Source: Clarireedia homoeocarpa (lineage: Eukaryota; Ascomycota; Leotiomycetes; Helotiales; Rutstroemiaceae). Taken from it: 64,000 bases of DNA. Location of the stretch: contig LNKV01000020.1 in assembly GCA_001465935.1 (NCBI GenBank), forward strand, positions 1,309,252-1,373,251, written 5' to 3'. The first letter of the stretch is position 1. Each line of letters starts with the position of its first letter. The notes beneath the pieces are model-generated. The model ran no database searches. It saw only the letters and a program-made list of their open reading frames with translations, and was not told where the DNA came from. The translations under genes were made by a program, and so were the position numbers. Shown here piece by piece: positions 56,832 through 64,000 of this stretch.

Positions 56832-57485
56832 TCAGACCTCTTCAATTCCCACGTTCTTCTTCTTCTTCTTTTCTGTTCCTTTTACTTTCCCCTCCCCCAT
56901 CTTCGTATCCCCATCTCCATCCTCATCATCCCCCTCACTCCCGCTCTCCTCATTCCCCTCGCTCTCATCCTCACTCCCCTCGTCACTTCCTGCCCCTTCC
57001 TTCTTCTCCTCCCAAACCCCCAACCCCAAATTCATCTCCACATAGCTCTCCCCCTCCCTGACATCCTCCAGTCCCCTCTCCTCCCCAGCATCAACCTTCT
57101 TTTTCAACTCCTCGTTTGCCTCCTTCATCCTCTTCAGAAAATCCGGCAACCCAGCCAGTCCCTCTGACCGCGGCAGCGTTGATACACGCATCACGGGGCG
57201 GGCGTTGAGGGGACGGATTAGGGGGATCTCTTGCTCGGATTCTGAATCTGATTCTGAATCAGAGGAGGAATCAGAGTCTGAATCAGATGATTCTTCAGGT
57301 TCGGAGTGAGATCTGGACTCGTTGGGTTTAGATGATGTGGCGATGGTTGAAGGGTTTTGAGGGACATTGGTGCTGGTTTTACTGAGGGCAATGCGGTTAG
57401 ATGGTTTGGCATTTAGGTGCTTTTTGGTAGGTGGTGAGTCCGAAGGTTCGGAGAGAGAAGCCGAGGCACGTTTGGTTGCTGACAT
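56832..57485 (-). CDS. NOPCHAP1-like (DUF4598) protein
   Basis: Single exon on the minus strand, 217 residues, ATG at 57485. Order: Ser/Lys-rich N-terminus; a dense Ser/Asp/Glu run (about 65-87) that looks like a casein-kinase-2 target; the conserved core IPLIRPLNARPVMRVS and LAGLPDFLKRMKEANEELKK; YVEMNLGLGVWEEKK; then a second Glu/Gly/Ser acid run and a Lys-rich end. The LPxFL...ANxEL and YIEMNLGLGVLE-like signatures match the DUF4598/NOPCHAP1 family, chaperone-adaptor factors that help load NOP58 into box C/D snoRNPs through the R2TP complex in animals. The assignment rests on these motifs only. Acidic tracts are common in nucleolar proteins. Confidence 0.7.
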   Translation of the reverse strand: MSATKRASASLSEPSDSPPTKKHLNAKPSNRIALSKTSTNVPQNPSTIATSSKPNESRSHSEPEESSDSDSDSSSDSESDSESEQEIPLIRPLNARPVMRVSTLPRSEGLAGLPDFLKRMKEANEELKKKVDAGEERGLEDVREGESYVEMNLGLGVWEEKKEGAGSDEGSEDESEGNEESGSEGDDEDGDGDTKMGEGKVKGTEKKKKKNVGIEEV

Positions 57486-58250
57486 TGTGAGTGGCTTTAA
57501 ATGCGAGATGGGTGATGTTGACTCTGTAGATTTTATGAACTTCTGTTTTACTTGCGGTCTTTGGAAGGCTTACCTCAAGGTCTATTCTAATTAGGAGCCT
57601 TCAATTCAACTATAAGAAATTCGTTTTACCACTAGTCCATATCTACTGAGGAAACGGATTTCATCAATATGAGGTAGATTTTTGAACGAAAACAAATCCG
57701 ATTCGCTGATATACCATTCTCCCTCAGAAAATTTGGCCAAAATTTCACCCAAGTCCAAAATCACGTGGTAGAACTAGCCTAGACAAAATCCACGCCGTTG
57801 CAAAGGCGCACGGACTAATTTCTATTGGCACCGGTGGCACATACCTCCCCATGCTTACAGTAGGAGTGGTAATAGTAGCAGATAGTCTCACATCTACTCA
57901 TATTGACAACTCTGAGTGGCCGCAGTCCCCTGCGCGGTGCAATTGAATCCGAATATCAGGCGCTTGTTTCATGTTTCCAGCCCGCTCGTGCCTCAGATGT
58001 GATCTACCATGCATGTTCTTTGACGCTACTCTTGCTTCATCACACGGTCCCTTTGTTCCTGAATAATCTGTGATCGTTTTCAACTTATCTCATCTATTGT
58101 CTGTCTCTCCAACTCTTCTTCGCTTTGCTTTACTTTGCATCCCATTTTTGAGCCAAGCTCTCGTTTGCCTTGTCGTCTTTCAGCGTTTGATCCTACAAAC
58201 AATTCAAGAAAGCAAATAAACAATAGTTAGGCGGTTCGGTTCAAGCAATC
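57486..58250. promoter_or_regulatory. Divergent intergenic region, NOPCHAP1-like and eIF4E-like
   Basis: About 0.77 kb between divergent starts. No gene is supported; the last ~170 bases are a pyrimidine-rich leader of the eIF4E-like gene. Confidence 0.4.
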
Positions 58251-59188
58251 ATGGCGTTACGACCTTCACTTCTGACACGAGGGATTTCTACTTCGGGCGC
58301 AAGCGACACTGGGTCGCCCGCTGAACAGCGTGATGATGCCAAGAAGAATATGCTAAAGGCAATGCGTCCCTTGCCCACTCAGCATGTCTGGGAGATATAC
58401 TTCGACAGGTGAGCGTTTTGTTTGTGTTGTTTGCGGGGTGTTGGTCTGTGGGGTATCGTTGGTGGAGCTTCACAACAGTAAACATCTGCTAACTACCGTA
58501 TCTTGTAGGCAACAGAAAGAGCAGAACAAACCTACAGATGGCAATTACACCGCAACTCTCGATAAGCTGCCCACCCAGATCGAGTCGATCCAGGACTTCT
58601 GGCGGTACTGCAATAACACCCCATTCGACCAGATTAAGATGCGAGAATCGATCTATTTATTCAAACAAGGGTTTCCGCCGGTATGGGAAGACAGACGGAA
58701 TGTGAATGGCGGTAGTTGGACCTTTAGAGTGCCGAAGCTGAATGGGCCGGACTTTTTCACTAGAGTTCAATTGATGGCCATTGGGGAGAAGCTTCAAAGC
58801 TGTTTAGATACAGGTAAGCTGTCATCAACTGTATTCGGTGATTGGGATTGGAGCACAATATGGCCAGAGGCCGCGCATCGGATCTTGGTTGGGCTACAGT
58901 CTCCAGACAATGGCTAACAGTTAATCAGGGGATCAACTTTGCGGAGTTGGCTTGTCCGTCCGGTTTAATTCCCACCTCATATCCATCTGGCACCGTGATG
59001 CTTCAAAACAAAAGTCCATCGACGCATTACTGGCTACGGTATTAGAAGAGCTCCCCCAAGAATTGAAGCCAAAGCCCGACAACTTCTTTTACAAGAAACA
59101 TTCGGACCACGCTGGATTCAAAGCACCGGCCCCGACCGCGGCTCCTACAGACCAAGCTTCATCAGCAGTTTCAGAAACTCAATCTTAG
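58251..59188 (+). CDS. eIF4E-family cap-binding protein
   Basis: Exons 58251-58408, 58509-58813 and 58929-59188 (phases 2 and 1) give 240 residues. The eIF4E fold is clear: LPTQHVWEIYFDRQ, SIQDFWRYCNNTPFDQIKMRESIYLFKQG and GDQLCGVGLSVRFNSHLISIWHRDA. The cap-stacking aromatic positions appear filled by Trp47 (HVWEIYF) and Trp112 (PPVWEDRRN), so cap binding is likely. DFWRYCNN matches the dorsal site that binds 4E-BP/eIF4G. The spacing and Tyr/Phe pattern (EIYFDRQ rather than ALWFFKND) suggest the 4EHP/class II or a fungal second paralogue, not the main translation factor; I cannot settle this without a tree. The C-terminal ~35 residues are Ala/Pro/Thr-rich. Confidence 0.88.
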
Positions 59189-59556
59189 ACTGAAGCTTCC
59201 GTAAGCCAGGCGCCTGCGTCTAGATTTTTAGAATGTCGCTATAAGGAGAAGCTGAAGGAGGAGCCTGGCGTTGTCATCACTGCATTTGACAAAGGAATAT
59301 CAAAATAAACCATATGACTGATTAGGGAAGGCATTTGGCCGTATTTTACATACTCCGTTGGCGTTTATGCTTAGAAGGAGCAGAAATAAAGTATGTGCAA
59401 CAAGATACGTATCGCTATGCTGGACACCTATGTGTACTCCATGTTACCACCCTCCAATGTCCCAAGTGTCCGGTAGAAAGTTGATATCAAGAACCCAGTT
59501 CCCATACGCCCATACGCCAACAATGAATTTTGCCTTCCAATCCTTACATTTCTTTT
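59189..59556. other. Convergent 3' region, eIF4E-like and EF-hand genes
   Basis: Tail-to-tail spacer; no gene or clear repeat. Confidence 0.3.
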
Positions 59557-60337
59557 TCATCTCCACATCCCCGCTCTCCTCATCACCACCTCAAATTCAT
59601 CCCTCTCCACTCCCTTTGCTACACCTTTTCCTCCATTAGCTTCCAGTACCATACTCATCAACAAGTCCTCCTCCACATCCTCCTTCAATAGCTGCGCTAC
59701 CTTCTTCAGCGTAGCCAAGGTGATCTTTCCCCCCTCTCTATTCGCCACCCCGCCTTTCTGTCCTGCTTGTGTAAATAATCTAAATGCATCATCCACGTCC
59801 TTTTTATGCGTATCCGACGTCCGCGACTGCGAATGGAATTTTATCGCACAGATTGCAACGAAGTGCCGATACACTGTATATCCCTCATCTTCGGGGTCGA
59901 GAATACTAAGGTATTCTTTGAGTTCGCTAGGAGTCGGTGTCATGCCCAGCGCGCTGTTTTTGAAATAGCCGTTAGTATGTATGTGTGTGTAGGATGATAT
60001 ATATCTTCTGCTGCTGGTCGATTGCGAAGAAGGGAGTCGTGCCAGCCCGCAGGGAGGGCAGCAAGCATGCAATTAAACATACATCAACGCTCGTCGCACA
60101 TCACCAATCGCCATTATGCCCTCTTTCTCCCCCTCCATCTTCTGTGAAAACAGAGAAAACGCCTCTTTAATTTCTGTCTCCTCCGCGGCTGTAATATTGT
60201 GTTCCTTGGCTAACTTGGACCGCGGACCCGCAGCTGGTGCGCCGGAGGCGTCTTTGCGTTTCGGTGGCTAGAGGGTGTATGTTAGCTTGATTTCGTTTGC
60301 TCGCGGAGACTGAATAGAAAGAAAAAAGACTCGCCAT
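59557..60337 (-). CDS. Centrin-like EF-hand protein
   Basis: Minus strand, exons 60337-60335, 60267-60083 and 59953-59557, 194 residues. Exon 1 is only the ATG: the next frame (PPKRKDASGAPAAGPRS) has no start of its own, and a GC donor (GCGAGT) directly after the ATG with the CTCTAG acceptor gives MPPKRKDASG. Using the GT four bases later leads to a stop in the wrong frame. Intron 2 (129 nt) has a perfect tactaac branch site. The body resembles centrin/Cdc31: IKEAFSLFSQ, DVRRALIALGMTPT, FRLFTQ, GGKITLATLKKVAQLL, ERDEFEVVMRR. All four EF loops are degenerate (DPEDEGYTVYRH lacks the last Glu; loop 4 is EANGGKGVAKGV), so Ca2+ binding is doubtful. Possible role at spindle pole bodies or with a centrin partner (inference). 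Confidence 0.8.
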
Positions 60338-61136
60338 TTTTATGCGCCGCAAGCGGTAGCGCGGGGTTCTCTTGTTGTTGCTTGTAAATTATCGCTTTTC
60401 TAGATCTAAGTCGGAATGATTAGAGTCGAAGGCTTCGATGACCCGCTGGTGCCTTGCTTGCGAGGCTGAGAGATGTGTGAGTATTGACTAATGGAAATTA
60501 GTTAAGCTTAGCCGCTGTTAGCGCACCACGCTAGTTTCTGTCTATGAAAAGCTTTTTTCTGCTTCAAATATTTTCTTCCTGTTTGCTATCAATTCGGCAT
60601 CTCATTTAAGCCTTCCATCATGGCCTCCATAAGTTGGGAGAAACTTGATTGATAGCGGCTTAATGTTGGGAAGCTCTGTGAGATGCTTTCTCTGTTTCAT
60701 TCTACCTTGTTGTTTTCCTTTGTTTCCTTTGTTACATACAGTATGCTGTTGAATAAAAAAACATCCGCTTCAAAAATAAATGCTAGAGCTTGTCGAGACT
60801 CAACCCAGAGCGAACAAGTGTGGACAGTGAAGCAAGAATAACATCCGGTCGCGATTTTGATTCTTCGAGACTTTCCTTGGACTACCTATCTACGAGACTT
60901 TTGCTTTAAGTTTGGTATTTGGTACTTTTTGGAGACATTTTCTAAAATTGAGGGAAGACTGCGGGTACGTCCAGGGCTTGATTAATGAATATTGTTTTGC
61001 AATCTGATATGTATCTCTTTGTTTTTGTAGATGAAACTGCTACTTGAACTGCTCTCTTGGGATGAATCAATCAGTTCATTTCCAATGCAATTACTTCTCC
61101 AAGAGCTCGAATTCTCACAGTTGAGAACCCATTTTT
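60338..61136. other. Gene-free region, 0.8 kb
   Basis: Promoter of the EF-hand gene on the left, then AT-rich sequence leading into the retroelement remains. No gene is supported. Confidence 0.3.
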
Positions 61137-61760
61137 TTGAACCTAACTTTTGATCCAACACTTCGAACACGGCTTGCCAGCTGTGTCTACTACGCAACGA
61201 CACAAGGACCTCATTTCGAACTCAACAATCAGATCGCGATCACAAACATAGCGGGAGGAAACAGTAACAGCACCTCCAGAATTCTCGAATCATCAGATGA
61301 CTGGAAATACTGGATTGCCAATATCAAGTCCATTGCAGTCACTGGTTACAATGTCTGGGATTTAATTAACCCAGATATTGTACAAGAACCAAGACAACCA
61401 TCCGAACCCCAACCACCAGAATATAGCGACTTCCAGGATAATGCTACTACTTTCACGGCTCTTAGCCAGGACCAAAAAGAAGAGTACAAAATGAGCTACC
61501 AACGATTTAAAGATGTTCAACTCTCACGATACTATAATCAGATCAATAAGCTGGAAGTGATCTCCCAGCTAATCAACAACACTTATATAAAATTGCTGCA
61601 AGAGACACTAGGTCAGCAGCGATTTAGACCCATCAAACATCATCGAAGGCAGTCGCCGAACTCGCAGTGCACATTCATTGAAGCATCATGCATCCAACAC
61701 TTTTCTTGCCAATCGAGACAAAAGAACACATCGCGATCAATTACCTCGGGTGAACTATAA
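61137..61760 (+). mobile_element. Copia-type retrotransposon gag remnant
   Basis: An open stretch of about 205 codons without a proper start reads SSDDWKYWIANIKSIAVTGY then NVWDLINPDIVQEP, later LSQDQKEEYKMSYQRFKD and INKLEVISQLINNTYIKLLQ. The DDW..W...IKSIA....VWD.INPD pattern is that of Ty1/copia Gag (UBN2-like) proteins from fungi. No protease, integrase or reverse transcriptase follows, and the frame soon breaks, so this is a fragment. No LTR was recognised. Confidence 0.6.
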
Positions 61761-62149
61761 GCCGTAATTGTCACTTCTCTAGAAGTGGCGTCACTTTTGG
61801 AGTTTTCACAGTTATGAGCCCTCTCTTTTGAGAATTCCGCAACGTTTTCGAACTCGAAACGCTGGAAAGAAAGTTACTGATACACTCGAGAGGGAAGAGC
61901 GACACAGAGTAGTATCGTACTCCGCAAGCAACTGGTACTTTACCCCGCCTTTAAGACAAGTTTTTCCCCTTCCGCGATTGAAAGTCTCCCAGGAACCTAC
62001 AACCAAGCACTTGCACAAGCTCGAGCGTCGAGCCTTGAAAGCGGACAACAAAGAAGCGGACATCATTCGCGACAACAACTTCTTTACTACTCCTTTCAAC
62101 ATGAATTCGCCGACGACTTTACCCAGAGTGTGTACACCAATGTTCGCAC

Positions 62150-62641
62150 TCACAGTCTCAACGACTTCAAAGGAATAATTATCTTCTTCGTCGGGAAAGG
62201 CACTCAGATGACGAAGCTGGCAAAATCAACTATCTGAGGAACGCTCTGTCTGCAGAGCTCCAAAGGCTCTTGATTCCCTTCGCAATTCCTTCACAATATA
62301 GCGACTACGTGGCTATAGTACGAAAAACGGCGGACAACCTCGGAGTAGTGATAAAACTCGAGAAAGGCCAACGCGTCTCGTACTCGACCAATGGGCAAGG
62401 AGCCTCTTCCTCCTCAAGACTCTCCCGCTCTGACGAAATGGACTGGGAGTCCTCGACTACGACCCGTGTGGCGAAAGCTGCTCGGGAAAGAGCCAAATGG
62501 GTATCTGTGTGGATAATGGACCGCAAATGGCTCCGGACTGCAAATAACTCCGGACTGCAAATGGCTCCGGCCGGCCCGGCCGGAACCCAGGGCAAATGCG
62601 GCATATCCAACACGTACATGCAATGCCCGTATAACGGGTAA
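62150..62641 (+). mobile_element. Gypsy-type gag remnant
   Basis: A frame open through this stretch reads DDEAGKINYLRNALSAELQR, then LIPFAIPSQYSDYVAIVRK and EMDWESSTTTRVAKAARERA. The LRNAL..EL...L......Y..YV.....  helix pattern followed by MDWE is typical of fungal Ty3/gypsy Gag ahead of a zinc knuckle. Near 62531-62570 the sequence has an 18-bp tandem duplication (ctccggactgcaaat words) and a ccggccggcccggccgg palindrome that break the similarity. No pol region follows. Confidence 0.5.
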
Positions 62642-62747
62642 AAGAAAGTCAACTCCGGTGACCAAATGTAGATAGCTAATTGGTTGTGTCGTACGCAGAC
62701 TCGTTCCATTCACCGCCGCCGGCGTCGCCGCTCCGGGAGCACCGCCC

Positions 62748-63350
62748 TTGGGCTACCCCCTCCTCCTCGTAGGTGGGCAGCAGCTTCGGGGGTATGTCCA
62801 CAATGGCATGCAACGAACAGTCTTGGCTATGCCAGGACAGGATGTGGCCTTCGTACGAGACCGCATCCAAGACACACAGCTCCTTACGATGCGTCCTTCG
62901 TACATAAATGCTGTGCTCATTCAGAGCAGAGGCACTCTCGTCCCTGGTGGCTGCAATGAGTGTCGCAGGCGAGGCTTTACGCCTTTCCCGACCTGTGTCC
63001 GGCTTGCTGGACACTGGAACAGCGCTTGCGGCAATTGCAAGTGGCGGGATCACGGTGCTCGTTGCCGTGTAATTGTCGAGGTTCCGTCCGACAGCTCGTC
63101 GGACGATCCTGATAATGAGGGTGATGAGCACGGCGAGAGCGATTCGGACGAGGCTCCGGTCAAGTCTGAGTCGGTGGGCGAAGTGACTGCGTTCAATGCT
63201 GCTAGATTCCTGAAAGACGATTTACACAAACAACACTGGACCCACGCTTTGCACGTGATTCCGGGTGTTACGTGTAACCCTCGAGCTTCCCCACGTGATA
63301 TCACTTTCTGTGTACGACTACCCAGTCGTACCAACAGTATCCAAAGATGA
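62748..63350 (+). CDS. Hypothetical ORF with DUF3716-like Cys cluster
   Basis: The frame is open from 62748, with the first ATG at 62808, to a stop at 63350. The centre (62946-63063) encodes a Cys cluster, GGCNECRRRGFTPFPTC, then a ~10-residue spacer and CGNCKWRDHGARC, i.e. C-x2-C-x9-C...C-x2-C-x7-C. This resembles the fungal DUF3716 zinc-type domain, found in many uncharacterised, often transposon-linked genes. An Asp/Ser/Glu-rich acidic stretch follows (SDSSSDDPDNEGDEHGESDS). It sits between two gag-like pieces, so it may belong to a composite element. The sequence looks richer in G and C than its flanks. Confidence 0.45.
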   Translation: MGYPLLLVGGQQLRGYVHNGMQRTVLAMPGQDVAFVRDRIQDTQLLTMRPSYINAVLIQSRGTLVPGGCNECRRRGFTPFPTCVRLAGHWNSACGNCKWRDHGARCRVIVEVPSDSSSDDPDNEGDEHGESDSDEAPVKSESVGEVTAFNAARFLKDDLHKQHWTHALHVIPGVTCNPRASPRDITFCVRLPSRTNSIQR

Positions 63351-63552
63351 ACTGGAAAGGAGGAGGGAAGCAAACGCTTGTTTCCGCTGTGGCAAGAAGG
63401 GCTATATGCTCTCTAATTGCCAGCTTGCGCCAGCAAAGCCCCCGAGCCAAGAAGAGTCCAAGAGACCAAAGAAGGCAAGATCGGCCAAGGTCCAAGAAGC
63501 CACAGGCTCGGACGAGGACAGTACCGACGATGAGACGTCGGGAAAAGAGTAA
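63265..63552 (+). mobile_element. Gag C-terminus with damaged CCHC zinc knuckle
   Basis: A frame without a true start reads SKDELERRREANACFRCGKK then GYMLSNCQLAPAKPP and a Lys/Ser/Glu tail to 63552. CFRCGKKGYMLSNC has the C-x2-C-x4-[H]-x4-C layout of a retroviral-type zinc knuckle, but the His is Tyr (codon TAT at 63403-63405). A single C-to-T change from CAT explains it. It overlaps the end of the preceding Cys-cluster ORF in another frame. Confidence 0.55.
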
Positions 63553-64000
63553 CTCTTGCTCGAAGTCGTGGGCAGGAGTCAATGGAAGTTGTGGAAATAA
63601 GGAAGGAATGGGAATTGTTTAAGTCGTCAATGCATGGTGAACCTTTTGTGGATGGAAACCCGCTTTTGGAATATTTGCTAATATTCCAAAAGCGCATTGA
63701 ATGCCTCTGATTCAGAGGGCCATTTTGGTTGCTTCAGCTCGGGCTACTCTAACCTCGCTACCTCTGAATTCGCTCAAGTCAACAATGCTATCAGCAGTTA
63801 CTACTGCTGGGCCCCGTAGAGCATTCTCTTCGTTTATGAAGAGTTGGCCTTTCTACATTGATGGGGAGCGGCGGGGTAGATGTAAGGAGGGTGTATGAAG
63901 ATGCGGGGTAAATGTAAGGAGGGATATTCATTTAGATTTCGTTTTTTATCTTTTATGCGAGCAGTACATTTATTTGGATTTCGTTTTTAACTTTCTGTAC
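63553..64000. other. Right end of window, short direct repeats
   Basis: Besides the hairpin, two short duplications are seen: a ggggtaratgtaaggaggg word twice in about 63872-63924, and a catttagatttcgttttt-like word twice in about 63929-63989. No gene is supported. Confidence 0.4.
63661..63694. repeat. Perfect 15-bp inverted repeat (hairpin)
   Basis: The arms 63661-63675 and 63680-63694 are exact reverse complements with a 4-base loop (tgct). A second small hairpin (cctctga/tcagagg, 63704-63718) follows. It could be a terminator-like or transposon-end structure; there is no obvious gene that it ends. Confidence 0.85.

Noticed and set aside
1..64000. CRISPR arrays, rRNA operons, biosynthetic clusters or prophage
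   Set aside because: The window is eukaryotic; no such repeats, RNAs or gene sets are visible.

Overview
The window reads as a filamentous ascomycete (Pezizomycotina) nuclear chromosome segment. The support is dense protein-coding genes with short introns (mostly about 47-130 nt), CTAAC-type branch sites just upstream of AG acceptors, and fungal families such as a Spg1/Tem1 septation GTPase, 2EXR-type and GBD/FH3 proteins and a DeSI-Trx-PUL fusion. A leotiomycete is my guess, but nothing in the sequence proves the class. Gene models were built by joining open frames across introns and checking phase at every junction. There are 24 intact genes, one broken methyltransferase gene, weaker relics, and a transposon-derived right end.

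Layout. 0.4-8.7 kb: Apd1-like Fe-S protein, formin-type GBD/FH3 protein without an actin-assembly domain, and a membrane-anchored S33/TAP-like hydrolase, all on +. 9.2-17.2 kb: mitochondrial EF-Tu (+), converging on an undivided CAND1 gene (-), and a mitochondrial membrane protein with a charged tail (+). 17.9-20.6 kb: a PLAC8 protein with about 17 copies of an unusual QH-x4-C repeat, the most novel object here. 21.3-25.6 kb: HEM3, glycine-cleavage H protein (-), Spg1/Tem1. 27-41 kb: accessory-looking, gene-sparse stretch with the methyltransferase pseudogene, a MetE/UroD-like protein, a secreted RNase T2, a class II aldolase, a secreted cysteine-free protein with dibasic sites, and an HSL-type esterase. 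41.7-49.6 kb: T5orf172 (GIY-YIG-like) protein with a hydrophobic C-terminus, secreted PEBP, Golgi GDPase, and the DeSI-thioredoxin-PUL protein. 51.9-60.3 kb: 2EXR-like gene and possible relic, short kinesin-3, NOPCHAP1-like factor, eIF4E-family protein, centrin-like EF-hand protein. 61-64 kb: gag-type retroelement remnants, a Cys-cluster ORF, a damaged zinc knuckle and a strong hairpin.

Most genes are unlinked housekeeping functions: mitochondrial translation, haem and glycine metabolism, cullin recycling, septation, Golgi glycosylation and cap binding. I see no biosynthetic cluster, tRNA, rRNA or CRISPR. Three of the 35 introns I placed need GC-AG splicing to keep frame and conserved residues, which is more than I would expect for a fungus.
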